A DNA stretch of 64,000 nucleotides, taken from contig JADJBX010000003.1 in NCBI GenBank assembly GCA_016703545.1, forward strand, positions 124,001 through 188,000. Reading direction: 5' to 3'. Source of the stretch: Candidatus Amarobacillus elongatus (GTDB lineage: Bacteria; Chloroflexota; Dehalococcoidia; Tepidiformales; Tepidiformaceae). The position numbers and the translations under genes were made by a program. The notes beneath the pieces were generated by a model. The model was not told the origin of the DNA. It did no database searches and worked only from the letters and a program-made list of their open reading frames with translations. This document shows positions 8,393 through 16,770 of this stretch, in pieces (the first letter of the stretch is position 1; every line of letters begins with the position of its first letter).

Positions 8393-9345
8393 TACGAGTA
8401 CCTGATCCTGGGGTCGAGGATGGAGTACGTGAGGTCGACGCCGAGGTTCACGAAGACGACCACCACCGCCACGATTACGTTCACGGCCTGTACGACCGGG
8501 TAATCCAGGGAGCTCACCGAGCTGACGTAGTACCGGCCCATGCCGGGAATCGAGTACACGGTCTCGATGAGGACCGTTCCACCCACCAGGATGGGAAGCT
8601 GCAGGCCGACGACCGTGACCACCGGGATCAGGGCGTTGCGGAGCGCGTGCGAGATGATGACGCGCCGTTCGCGGAGGCCCTTCGCCCATGCCGTGCGGAT
8701 GTAGTCCTGGCGCAGCGTTTCCAGCATCGCGGAGCGCGTGAAGCGCATCACGCTGCCCGAAAGGCCCGCGCCAAGGATCATCGAAGGCACGATCATCATT
8801 CGCAGGTTCCCGAGCGGGTTGTCCGTGAAGGCGATGTAGTCCTTCGGTGGCACACCCCAGGTGAAGTACCGGCCGGCCATCGTGATCAGGATGATGCCGA
8901 CCCAGAACCCGGGAATGGCCAGGAGGCCAATCGCAAAGCTACGGCCGGCGTAGTCCCACGCGGTGTCCTGCCTGATAGCGGACATAATGCCGACTGGTAG
9001 CGCGATACAGAGTGAACAGATGATGGCGAGAATGCCCAGCTCCAGCGTCACGGGCAGGCGGCTCTTGAGCTCGCTGATGACCGTCCGGTCGCTGAGGATC
9101 GAGTTGCCGAAGTCGAACCGAACCACGCGGCCGATCCACTTCACGTACTGGACGACGATGTTGTCGTCGAGCTGGTACTCCTTGCGGAGGGCTTCCTTGG
9201 TCTCCTCACTGGCCGCACCGAAGTCGCCCGTGAGGAGGTCGATGACGTCGCCAGGTACGGCCCTGACCATGACGAACACGATAAACGTGACCCCCAACAG
9301 CGTGGGAATCATGAGGAGAAGGCGTCGCGCCACGTAGAACTGCAT
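8392..9345 (-). CDS. ABC transporter permease, DppB/OppB type
   Basis: 317 residues opening MQFYVARRLLLMIPTLLGVTF, typical of DppB/OppB, with the EAA loop DYIRTAWAKGLRERRVIISHALRNA and a C-terminal ILDPRIRY. Six hydrophobic segments are visible. It is translationally coupled to the DppC-type gene. No ATP-binding subunit genes follow: the next gene downstream is rpsP, so the ATPases must be encoded elsewhere. Confidence 0.94.
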   Translation of the reverse strand: MQFYVARRLLLMIPTLLGVTFIVFVMVRAVPGDVIDLLTGDFGAASEETKEALRKEYQLDDNIVVQYVKWIGRVVRFDFGNSILSDRTVISELKSRLPVTLELGILAIICSLCIALPVGIMSAIRQDTAWDYAGRSFAIGLLAIPGFWVGIILITMAGRYFTWGVPPKDYIAFTDNPLGNLRMMIVPSMILGAGLSGSVMRFTRSAMLETLRQDYIRTAWAKGLRERRVIISHALRNALIPVVTVVGLQLPILVGGTVLIETVYSIPGMGRYYVSSVSSLDYPVVQAVNVIVAVVVVFVNLGVDLTYSILDPRIRYS

Positions 9346-9390
9346 TGGCGATGTCCGTTTTCAAATGGGATGGTCGGAATTGGTCCTAAA

Positions 9391-9420
9391 GTGCGGGCGC
9401 CCCGGCTGGGGCGCCCGCAC
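9391..9420 (-). terminator. Strong hairpin between binding-protein and permease genes
   Basis: A perfect 13-bp stem (9391-9403 with 9408-9420) and a 4-nt loop. On the minus strand it is followed by TTTAGG. It lies 24 nt past the binding-protein stop, a place where such hairpins often reduce or stabilise transcript so that the binding protein is made in excess over the permeases. Confidence 0.7.
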
Positions 9421-9443
9421 TCCGTTGTTGGGTGGGCCGCAGC

Positions 9444-11207
9444 TTACGCCTTCCAGCGGAAAACGTACTCCTCGGTGCCCTGGCCGTAGCCCTTCGTGCG
9501 GTATTCGGCCGCGCCCTTGATGTTGGCCTGGTGTCCAGTCCAACCCGAGCCCGCGCCCGCCACACTGGGGACGTAGAACATGTTCTCACCGTTCTTGACC
9601 TGGGCTTCCTTGAAGAGCGCCCTGCGCTTCTCCTCGTTCGCCTCGATCGCCTGGTCCTGGGCCAGCTTGGTCATCGTCGCGTCCTTGACCTTGCTGTGGT
9701 TGTTCGGGTCTTCCGTGAAGAAGCGCGTCAGGTACGAGCCTGCCTCCGGGAAGGGGGTCTCGTAGCCGAACGCGATGCCCTTGAAGTTGCCGATGAACGT
9801 CTGGGTGATGTACTTCGAGCTGTAGTCCTGGACGTCCGTCGTGGTCTTGATGCCGATCTGGTTCAGGTAGTTGATCTGAGCCTCGGCGATGTCGTTGAAG
9901 AGCTTGCCGTAGCGGTTGGCCGTGTACTGGTACACGGTGCTGAAGCCGTCCGGGTAGCCGGCGGCGGAGAGCAGCTTCTTGGCCTCGGCCGGGTCGTACT
10001 TGAAGTACTTGGCGCTGTCGCCCTGGTCCTTGCCCTTCGGATCGATCCACCAGCGGGTCTCGCCCGCCGGGACGATGTTGTGCCACGGGCCCTGCACGTC
10101 GAGGCCGGCTTCCTTCAGCTTCTTCAGGTTGTAGCCGAGTTCGAGCAGGTCGTCGCGGTTGATGGCCATCGACACCGCCTGGCGGACGCGCGGGTCCTTC
10201 CACGGCGACGTCGGATCCGGGTCGAAGAACATGAACGAGAGCGTGGTCCCGACGACGCTCGTGAGCTGCGCCTGCGGGAGCTGCTTCTTCACCGTCGTCA
10301 GGTCATCGCCGTTCGGGTCCGAGAGGTCCAGGTTGCCGGCGAGGAACTGCGCGAGGCGGTTCGCATACTCGGGGATGATCGACTGCTCGATGGAGTCGAA
10401 GAAGACGACGTTCTTGTCGTACCACTCCGGGTTCTTCTTGCGGACGATCTTCACCGACGGCTGATAGCTATCGAGGACCCACGGGCCGCTGCCGATGGTG
10501 ACCTTCGCGCGGTCGTACTGGCTCTCCGATTCCGTCGGGACGATGAACAGGAGGTTCGTGTCCGCGAGGGCATCGAGGAAGGCCGCGTTCGGGCCCTTCA
10601 GCGTGAAGGTGATGGTCTGCTTGTCGGGGAACTCGACCTTGTCGACGTACTTCACCTGGGAGGCGTTGGCGTTCGTCGCCGCGGTGAGGAGGCTCCACGA
10701 GAACTTGACGTCGTCGGTCGTGACCTGGCGGCCGTTGACCGGGGCGATGTTGTGGAACTTCACGTCCTGGCGGAGCTTGAACGTCCACTTCGTGCCATCG
10801 GGCGAGGCCTCGGCGGTCTGCACGATATCCGGCTCGGGGCGGACGCTGAGCGGCAGGATGCCGGGGCCCGTCTTGTACTTGTACAGACGGCTGTAGTGGT
10901 AGGCCGCGAAGCCCTTGGTGAGGAAGCTCAGGTTGCCGTACGGATCGAGAGACGGAGCGTCGCCCGTCTGGTAGATGCGGTACGTGCCCCCGCGCTTGGC
11001 GCCAGCGAACGGGTCGCTGGGCGTGGCGGTCGCCTGGCCGGCAGGCGTGGGAGTGGCGAGCTGGACCCCACCGTCGCCACCATCGTCGTCGTCGCCGCAG
11101 CCGACGAGCGCCATGCTCGCTGCGCCGACGCCGGCAACGCCGGCCCCCTTGAGCAGCGTGCGCCGGTTCGACTGGCGGTCCCACCAACGATCCCAATAAC
11201 TTGACAA
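9444..11207 (-). CDS. ABC transporter family 5 substrate-binding lipoprotein
   Basis: 587 residues from a TTG at 11207 that follows GGAGGGGG; the paralogue at 13211 has the same TTG and ribosome binding site, which decides the start. The N-terminus has a twin-arginine motif (RRTLLKG) and a lipobox ending LVGC, so it is likely Tat-exported and lipid-anchored, followed by an acidic and Pro/Thr linker. The body matches family 5 solute-binding proteins (SbpDppA type), for example PRVRQAVSMAINRDDLL and SAAGYPDGF. It would hand peptides or similar ligands to the two permeases downstream. A 590-residue plus-strand ORF over the same bases is a shadow. Confidence 0.92.
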   Translation of the reverse strand: MSSYWDRWWDRQSNRRTLLKGAGVAGVGAASMALVGCGDDDDGGDGGVQLATPTPAGQATATPSDPFAGAKRGGTYRIYQTGDAPSLDPYGNLSFLTKGFAAYHYSRLYKYKTGPGILPLSVRPEPDIVQTAEASPDGTKWTFKLRQDVKFHNIAPVNGRQVTTDDVKFSWSLLTAATNANASQVKYVDKVEFPDKQTITFTLKGPNAAFLDALADTNLLFIVPTESESQYDRAKVTIGSGPWVLDSYQPSVKIVRKKNPEWYDKNVVFFDSIEQSIIPEYANRLAQFLAGNLDLSDPNGDDLTTVKKQLPQAQLTSVVGTTLSFMFFDPDPTSPWKDPRVRQAVSMAINRDDLLELGYNLKKLKEAGLDVQGPWHNIVPAGETRWWIDPKGKDQGDSAKYFKYDPAEAKKLLSAAGYPDGFSTVYQYTANRYGKLFNDIAEAQINYLNQIGIKTTTDVQDYSSKYITQTFIGNFKGIAFGYETPFPEAGSYLTRFFTEDPNNHSKVKDATMTKLAQDQAIEANEEKRRALFKEAQVKNGENMFYVPSVAGAGSGWTGHQANIKGAAEYRTKGYGQGTEEYVFRWKA

Positions 11208-11260
11208 GAATCCCCCTCCGGATCTCTTGGGGCTTGCGAGGCGCCCCAATAGAGCTCGTA

Positions 11261-11277
11261 GATGGTACGAATCCATC
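11261..11277 (-). promoter_or_regulatory. Putative operator at the transcription start
   Basis: A near-palindrome with arms GATGG and CCATC around a TACG-containing core, 9 nt after the -10 element. The same element sits at the same distance in the paralogous promoter (13264-13280), so it is likely a repressor site or a 5' RNA hairpin. Confidence 0.5.
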
Positions 11278-11286
11278 CACTGAGCG

Positions 11287-11315
11287 GTTCTACCCGCGGA
11301 AGCCTTTCGTGTCAA
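11287..11315 (-). promoter_or_regulatory. Promoter of the binding-protein/permease operon
   Basis: TTGACA (11310-11315) and TAGAAC (11287-11292) with a 17-nt spacer on the minus strand, about 80 nt before the TTG start. The elements and spacing are identical to those of the paralogue promoter. An imperfect inverted repeat (CCACGC...GCGTGG, 11328-11350) lies just upstream. Confidence 0.8.
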
Positions 11316-11357
11316 TCGCAGCGAATACCACGCATATCGAATGCGCGTGGAAATACA

Positions 11358-11394
11358 GGGCCCGGGCGAGGGGCTCTCAACCCCCGCCCGGCCC
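11358..11394 (-). terminator. Hairpin after the interrupted binding-protein gene
   Basis: A long GC-rich stem (GGGCC-GGGCG-GGGG with CCCC-CGCCC-GGGCCC, small bulges) followed on the minus strand by TGTATTT. It lies about 45 nt past the stop of the paralogue and probably separates it from the next promoter. Confidence 0.6.
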
Positions 11395-11438
11395 TTGCCT
11401 TTAGATTCGGGTGGCCTCCCACCCGGGACGTTCCCGGC

Positions 11439-13211
11439 TTACGCCTTCCAGCGGTAGACGTACTCCTCGGTGCCCTGGCCGTAGCCCTTGGTGCGGTAAT
11501 CCACGCCCTTGATGTTGGGCTGGCTGCCGCCCCAACCCGAGCCCGCGCCCGCCACACTGGGGACGTAGAACATGTTCTCGCCGTTCTTGACCTGGGCTTC
11601 CTTGAAGAGCGCCCTGCGCTTCTCTTCGTTCGCCTCGATCGCCTGGTCCTGGGCCAGCTTGGTCATGGTCGGGTCCTTGACCTTGCTGTGGTTGTTCGGG
11701 TCTTCGGTGAAGAAGCGCGTGAGGTACGAGCCCGCCTCCGGGAAGGGGGTTTCGTAGCCGAACGCGATGCCCTTGAAGTTCCCGAGGAACGTCTGGGTGA
11801 TGTACTTCGAGCTGTAGTCCTGGACGTCCGTCGTGGTCTTGATGCCGATCTGGTTCAGGTAGTTGATCTGAGCCTCGGCGATGTCGTTGAAGAGCTTGCC
11901 GTAGCGGTTGGCCGTGTACTGGTACACGGTGCTGAAGCCGTCCGGGTAGCCGGCGGCGGAGAGAAGCTTCTTGGCTTCGGCCGGGTCGTACTTGAAGAAC
12001 TTGGCGCTGTCGCCCTGGTCCTTGCCCTTCGGGTCCACCCACCAGCGGGTCTCGCCCGCCGGGATGATGTTGTGCCAGGGGCCCTGCACGTCGAGGCCGG
12101 CTTCCTTCAGCTTCTTCAGGTTGTAGCCGAGTTCGAGCAGGTCGTCGCGGTTGATGGCCATCGACACCGCCTGGCGGACGCGCGGGTCCTTCCAGGGCGA
12201 CGTCGGATCCGGGTCGAAGAACATGAAGCTCAGGGTCGGGCCGACCGTCGAGGTCAGCTGTGCCTGCGGGATCTGCTTCTTCACCGCGGTCAGGTCGTCG
12301 CCGTTCAGGTCGACGAGATCCAGGTTGCCGGCGAGGAACTGCGCGAGGCGGTTCGCATACTCGGGGATGATCGACTGCTCAATCGTGTCGAAGAAGACAA
12401 CGTTCTTATTGTACCACTCCGGGTTCTTCTTGCGGACGATCTTCACCGACGGCTAGTAGCTGTCGAGAATCCACGGCCCGCTGCCGATGGTGACCTTCGC
12501 GCGGTCGTACTGGCTCTCCGATTCGGTCGGGACGATGAACAGGAGGTTCGTGTCCGCGATCGCATCGAGGAACGCCGCATTCGGGCCCTTCAGCGTGAAG
12601 GTGATGGTCTGCTTGTCGGGGAACTCGACCTTGTCGACGTATTTGACCTGCGCGGCATTCGCGTTGGTCGCCGCCGTGAGCAGGCTCCACGAGTACTTCA
12701 CATCGTCCGAGGTGACCTGGCGGCCATTGACCGGGGCGATGTTGTGGAACTTCACGTCCTGGCGGAGCTTGAACGTCCACTTCAGGCCGTCCGGCGTCGA
12801 TTCACCGCTCTGCACGACGTCGGCCTCGGGGGTGCCGCTCAGCGGGCGGACCTCCGGGACGGACTTGTACTTGTACAGGCGGCCGTAGCGCGCCGCGCTG
12901 CCGCCCTTGGTGAGGAAGCTCAGGTTGCCGTACGGGTCGTACGAAGGCGCATCGCCCGTCTGGTAGATCTTGTATGTCCCACCGCGCTTGGCGCCCGCGA
13001 ACGGGTCGGCCGGAGTGGCCGTGGCGGCCTGGCCGGCCGGCGTCGTCGGCGTGGCAAGCTGAACGCCGCCCCCGCCGCCATTGCTGTCGTCGTCGTCACC
13101 GCACCCGACGAGCGCCATGCCCGCTGCTCCAACACCGGCGACGCCGGCCCCCTTGAGCAGTGTGCGGCGGCTCGACTGGCGGTCCCACCAGCGGTCCCAA
13201 TAGCTAGTCAA
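11439..13211 (-). pseudogene. Paralogous substrate-binding lipoprotein gene interrupted by an amber codon
   Basis: A tandem copy of the downstream binding-protein gene. The TTG start at 13211, GGAGGGGG, Tat motif (SRRTLLKG) and lipobox (LVGC) are all kept. Frame is open throughout except for one TAG at 12453-12455, exactly where the paralogue has CAG (Gln) in the motif SYQPSVKI. By eye only about 20 residues differ in the last 335, so the copy is under constraint or very recent. Possible readings: recent inactivation, a consensus base error, or readthrough. Truncated at the amber, the product would be about 252 residues and lack the C-terminal lobe. Confidence 0.85.
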
Positions 13212-13263
13212 GAATCCCCCTCCGAGCTCTCGGGGCATCAGTTTTGTCCCCATAGAGCGCAAT

Positions 13264-13280
13264 GATGGTACGTATCCATC
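13264..13280 (-). promoter_or_regulatory. Putative operator, second copy
   Basis: The same GATGG-N7-CCATC element as at 11261-11277, here with a symmetric TACGTA core, 9 nt after the -10 element. Confidence 0.5.
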
Positions 13281-13289
13281 AAGCCTCGG

Positions 13290-13318
13290 GTTCTACGTGT
13301 GAAACGAATCAGTGTCAA
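13290..13318 (-). promoter_or_regulatory. Promoter of the interrupted binding-protein gene
   Basis: TTGACA (13313-13318), 17-nt spacer, TAGAAC (13290-13295). A further inverted repeat, GTGAG-N7-CTCAC (13330-13346), lies 11 nt upstream of the -35 and could bind a regulator. Confidence 0.8.
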
Positions 13319-13505
13319 TATGTCCGAAAGTGAGTGTTCACCTCACTATTGGTATTCAAAAACAGTCACTCGTTCGACTTATTAAGCGGGCGCTCAGCGC
13401 CACCGGGGTGGCTCGATCCGGGCCCGCACGGCCGCCCCGGGCGCCCGGGGAGCGGCTGCCCGCCGGATCCCCCATAATCGCCCTACCACCGGAGGAGACC
13501 GCCCG

Positions 13506-13955
13506 ATGCAGGAACCCCGCCCCGAGTCCGTCCAGAAGATGTGGCGCTACGCCGAAAAGTTCGCGGAGAAGTCGGGCACCCACCTCCACCCGGATCGCTT
13601 CATCACCGAGGGCGTCGTCCTCGGCCTCGCCGCGAATATCGACCAGTACGGCCGCCCCATCTGCCCGTGCAACTTCTACCCCGCCAAGGATGAGAACGGG
13701 AACTGGCCCGAAGGCCTCTACCTCCCCCGCGAGGAGGAGGCGAAGCGGCGCACCTGGATCTGCGCCTGCGACGAGATGCAAATCTACAAGTACTGCCACT
13801 GCCTTCTGTTCGTGAACGAAGAGGGGCTGCCAATTACCGAGTACCTGCCCGAGGACCACGAAGGGCGCGAAATCTACGGCCTGGTGACGGACCCCACGCC
13901 CGACAAGGGCCGCGCGCTCGGACGCGTGCTCAAAGAGCGCGCCGAGAGCGATTAG
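13506..13955 (+). CDS. Ferredoxin:thioredoxin reductase catalytic-subunit family protein
   Basis: 149 residues after a GGAGGAGA. Three Cys-x-Cys motifs are visible: C53/C55 (CPC), C86/C88 (CAC) and C97/C99 (CHC). The last two are 8 residues apart as in ferredoxin:thioredoxin reductase beta subunits, where these cysteines hold a 4Fe-4S cluster and the redox disulfide. The gap between the first two motifs is 30 residues, longer than the 16 of the plant and cyanobacterial enzyme. It would pass electrons from ferredoxin to thioredoxin. No thioredoxin or ferredoxin gene is next to it. Confidence 0.88.
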   Translation: MQEPRPESVQKMWRYAEKFAEKSGTHLHPDRFITEGVVLGLAANIDQYGRPICPCNFYPAKDENGNWPEGLYLPREEEAKRRTWICACDEMQIYKYCHCLLFVNEEGLPITEYLPEDHEGREIYGLVTDPTPDKGRALGRVLKERAESD

Positions 13956-13957
13956 CC

Positions 13958-14350
13958 ATGTGGCGGGTCGTGGGCGCCGCGGCGACGTCCGTGGCGGCGT
14001 GGCTCGTCATTTCCAGCTGGCCGGACGCCTTTGGCGCCGGCATCGCTCCCCTGATGTTCCTCTTCCTCGCGTTCGGTGGTCCGCTGCTCGGGACGGTGTG
14101 GTCGCTTCCGGCGCTGGATGGCCACGTGATTACGCGTGCCGGCTCCGCCGCCGCGATTGCCGGCCCGCTCATGTCCGTCGTCCTGCGATTGAACGACATG
14201 AGCTATGACAATAACGCGGCGGTGGTGACGGTTGGCGCCGGGGTCTGGCTGCTGCTCGCGGGGGGCCTCGGCTCGCTCGTGTCCTGGGGTGTCGGCGCGA
14301 TGGTCAACGGGTGGCGCGAGCCTACGGTGCCGCGGGCTCCATCGCACTGA
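13958..14350 (+). CDS. Small integral membrane protein of unknown function
   Basis: 130 residues with about four hydrophobic segments (near residues 5-22, 27-50, 58-75 and 90-115) and a short polar tail. It starts 2 nt after the stop of the reductase gene, so the two are probably cotranscribed. Its 3' end overlaps the end of the MFS gene on the other strand by 29 nt. I do not recognise a family. Confidence 0.65.
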   Translation: MWRVVGAAATSVAAWLVISSWPDAFGAGIAPLMFLFLAFGGPLLGTVWSLPALDGHVITRAGSAAAIAGPLMSVVLRLNDMSYDNNAAVVTVGAGVWLLLAGGLGSLVSWGVGAMVNGWREPTVPRAPSH

Positions 14351-15551
14351 CCGCCTGAACGCCGACGCCCCCCGGGTGCGCCCTTCGCCAGAGCAGGAGG
14401 AGCGGCGGCACGAGGATGGCAAGGTAGGCGGCCGCGAAGAAGAGCGCCGCGACCATCGATACACCGTCCGCGATGAACCCGAGCCCCGGTTCGAAGAACG
14501 CTACCTGCAGGCTGAACGCGAGCTGCAGCACGCTGAGCACCGTCGCCCGCCGGTCGCTGGGGATGCGTTCGTTCAGGTGCGCGCTAATGGCCGGGTTGAC
14601 CAGTGCCTGCACGAGCGCGGGCGCGGCGAACAGGGCGAACGCCCACGGGCGGTCGATGAGGCCAAGGAGCAGGTACGCGCTGGCAATCGCCACCGGCCCG
14701 GCGAGGAAGAGCGTCGAACGGCCGACACGCATGGCCACGGCGCCGGTGAGGAACGCCGCGATGACCGCGGTCAGGCGGATCGGCGCCTGGAAGAGCCCGA
14801 ACCACTCGGTCGCGATGTCGTGGTCGATGAGGAACGGCTGCATGAGGATGACTGGCCCGAACGTGCCCGTCATGACCACCGAGCCGAAGAGCACGGTGTA
14901 CCGCACCTGGGGCGTGTTCCAGGCGAACGAAAGGCCGTCGCGCAGGCCCCGCAGATACGGTTGGCGGCTTCGCTCGCGCGGGGGTTCGACCATCAGCAGC
15001 GCCACGACGATGGCGGCGACGGGGAAGAGCGCGCTCACCTGCACCGTGAAGGCGAGACTGGTCCACTGCGCCACGAATCCGCCCGCGGCGACCCCGATGA
15101 ACCCTCCCGTGAGGGTCACGGCGAAGTTCCGGCCGATGATGTGCTGGAAGCGCTCCTCGCGGCCGGCCGCCTTGAGGGAATCGAACATGAGCGCTTCGTC
15201 GGCGCCGCTGGTGGCCGCGAGCGCGACCGCCCAGAGCATGTAGTCCGCGAAGAGCATCCAGTAGGTGGTGGTGAACCCGAAGCCGAGGATGGTGACGGCG
15301 TACGCCGCCGCGCCCATCACAAGGACCTTCCGCCGCCCGATGTGGTCCGCGAGCGCGCCGAGCGGCGCCTGGAGTGCGGCCATGGCCAGCCAGAACGGCA
15401 GGTCCATGAGGAAGATCCAGCGCAGCTCGAAGCCGCGCGTGTCGAGCAGGTACTTGATCCAGATGCCGAACCAGAGCCCGGACTGCATGAAGAACGCGAA
15501 CGCGTAGTACAGCCAGGTGTTGCGGGCGATGGGGAAGGCGGGCGTGGCCAT
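14322..15551 (-). CDS. Major facilitator superfamily transporter
   Basis: 409 residues with about 12 hydrophobic segments and the MFS loop motif APLGALADHIGRRKVLVMG between helices 2 and 3. A second-half counterpart is seen near AVAMRVGRSTLFLAG. A drug or metabolite exporter is likely, but the substrate cannot be told. It converges with the small membrane protein gene. Confidence 0.85.
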   Translation of the reverse strand: MATPAFPIARNTWLYYAFAFFMQSGLWFGIWIKYLLDTRGFELRWIFLMDLPFWLAMAALQAPLGALADHIGRRKVLVMGAAAYAVTILGFGFTTTYWMLFADYMLWAVALAATSGADEALMFDSLKAAGREERFQHIIGRNFAVTLTGGFIGVAAGGFVAQWTSLAFTVQVSALFPVAAIVVALLMVEPPRERSRQPYLRGLRDGLSFAWNTPQVRYTVLFGSVVMTGTFGPVILMQPFLIDHDIATEWFGLFQAPIRLTAVIAAFLTGAVAMRVGRSTLFLAGPVAIASAYLLLGLIDRPWAFALFAAPALVQALVNPAISAHLNERIPSDRRATVLSVLQLAFSLQVAFFEPGLGFIADGVSMVAALFFAAAYLAILVPPLLLLWRRAHPGGVGVQAVSAMEPAAP

Positions 15552-15614
15552 GAAGGAACCAGCCTACACCGGCCGCCGATCGCTCCGCGCACGTCTTTCG
15601 GCGGAGATGCCAAC

Positions 15615-15643
15615 GCGGGCCGGCCCTCGAAGGGCCGGCCCGC
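15615..15643 (-). terminator. Hairpin downstream of the Yip1-like gene
   Basis: A perfect 13-bp GC-rich stem (15615-15627 with 15631-15643) around a 3-nt loop. It lies 24 nt past the stop (15668) that the Yip1-like gene would have if its frame were restored, which supports that longer version. Confidence 0.6.
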
Positions 15644-15716
15644 GGGCAGTGAGCGAGCTGGCCGGGGTCAGCTGTAGTCGAAGAGGATGGAGAAGATGCC
15701 GGCGCCGATGGGTGCA

Positions 15717-16178
15717 TCATCCCCCGCCTGGGAGAAGAACCCGAGCACGAGAATCATCACGCCGGGCGATGGGCATGAGCGCGAACAGCGGGTACAGCAC
15801 GGGGATGAACATGAGGACCCAGAGCGCCATCGGGATGGCGGCGTAGCCCATCACGCGCACCAGCGACATGAGGTCGACCTGGAGCTTGAACATCTGCGCG
15901 AGCACGACATAAATGACCAGTGCGCCCACGCCGTACATCGCAAGCGTGAAGATCGAGCCGAGCAGGAGGGTGTTGAGGAATACGCCGTCCGGCTCGAATT
16001 CCGAGCCCCAGACCACCTTCCACCAGAGGAACGAGCCGATGCCAGCGAGCAGGGCGCTAATCGCCGCGATGATGACCGCGGGGATGGTTTCGTTCTGGTC
16101 GTCGCGGACCTCGTCGAACACCGATGTATCGAGCCGCGCGAGGCGCAGCACACGGCCGAGGATGACGTTGGGGTCCAT
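15717..16178 (-). CDS. Yip1-domain-like membrane protein (3' end possibly frameshifted)
   Basis: 153 residues from the ATG at 16178, preceded by GGGAGG at 5 nt. A polar N-terminus is followed by four or five membrane helices in the arrangement of bacterial Yip1/YIF1-like proteins. The open frame ends with a hydrophilic RRDDSRARVLL tail. If the frame shifts at the short C run (15764-15766), translation continues as GVMILVLGFFSQ and ends at 15668, just before a terminator hairpin. I therefore suspect the last ~33 residues are out of frame. Function in bacteria is not known. Confidence 0.65.
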   Translation of the reverse strand: MDPNVILGRVLRLARLDTSVFDEVRDDQNETIPAVIIAAISALLAGIGSFLWWKVVWGSEFEPDGVFLNTLLLGSIFTLAMYGVGALVIYVVLAQMFKLQVDLMSLVRVMGYAAIPMALWVLMFIPVLYPLFALMPIARRDDSRARVLLPGGG

Positions 16179-16241
16179 TCTGCCTCCCTGATGCGGGTGA
16201 CGCCTTAACAAACGTAAAGCGCCCTCGTCCGAATCGGGCGA

Positions 16242-16271
16242 ACTATAGCACACGCCTCGAACGCGAGTTAA
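16242..16271 (-). promoter_or_regulatory. Promoter of the Yip1-like gene
   Basis: TTAACT (16266-16271), 18-nt spacer, TATAGT (16242-16247) with an extended -10 TG. The string GTGCTATAGT is identical to that in the nuo promoter. Confidence 0.7.
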
Positions 16272-16313
16272 GTGCTTAGGCGTTTCAACTGTTCCACAGA
16301 TCGCATTCCGCGA

Positions 16314-16679
16314 TCACGCACCGGGCCGGGCGAACCCCTCCGCTGCCTCCCAGTCAATCATTACCACCGGCACCGACCCGACGACCCATGCGTCATGGCC
16401 GGGCTGAATGCAGGCCACTTCGCCCGCGCCGATCTCGAACTCGCGGCCGTCACCCATGCGCACATGGAACCGGCCGGACACGTGGTATCCCATGTGCCGC
16501 TCCTGGCAGAGCTCCGTCTTCGCGATTGGCCGGACATGGTCCGACCACCGGAAGCCGGGCTGGAGAGTTAGGCACCCAACGGAGCGTTCGCCAAGCCGCA
16601 CAACTTCGACCTGGCCAAGTGGGAATTTGCGGGTTTCATCCGGGGACGTGAGAAGCCGCTGATCCACCAAACGTTCCAC
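16314..16679 (-). CDS. Cupin-domain protein
   Basis: About 121 residues from a GTG at 16679; the start is uncertain and a GTG at 16667 is also possible, while the open frame to 16820 runs into the neighbouring gene and is unlikely. A single cupin barrel is seen: RHMGYHVSGRFHVRMGDG matches cupin motif 1 and the GAGEVACIQPGHDAW stretch carries motif 2. These often bind a metal and act as small enzymes or sensors. No clear promoter was found. Confidence 0.7.
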   Translation of the reverse strand: MERLVDQRLLTSPDETRKFPLGQVEVVRLGERSVGCLTLQPGFRWSDHVRPIAKTELCQERHMGYHVSGRFHVRMGDGREFEIGAGEVACIQPGHDAWVVGSVPVVMIDWEAAEGFARPGA

Positions 16680-16770
16680 CCCACGATCAGAAGTGCCCGG
16701 CCGCGTCCATGGCAGCCGCGGCCGGGCCGACGGGGAGGATGATACTAAGGTTGTCCAGTCTGTTATTTGG

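Noticed and set aside
12453..12455. Amber codon read as pyrrolysine or programmed readthrough
   Set aside because: No readthrough signal seen, no pylBCD-type genes in view, and the paralogue has Gln; recent mutation or base error is simpler.
9432..13265. Two plus-strand ORFs of 590 and 667 residues across the binding-protein genes
   Set aside because: They are antisense to conserved lipoproteins, have repetitive Arg/Val/Glu-rich content and no recognisable domain; typical of high-GC shadows.
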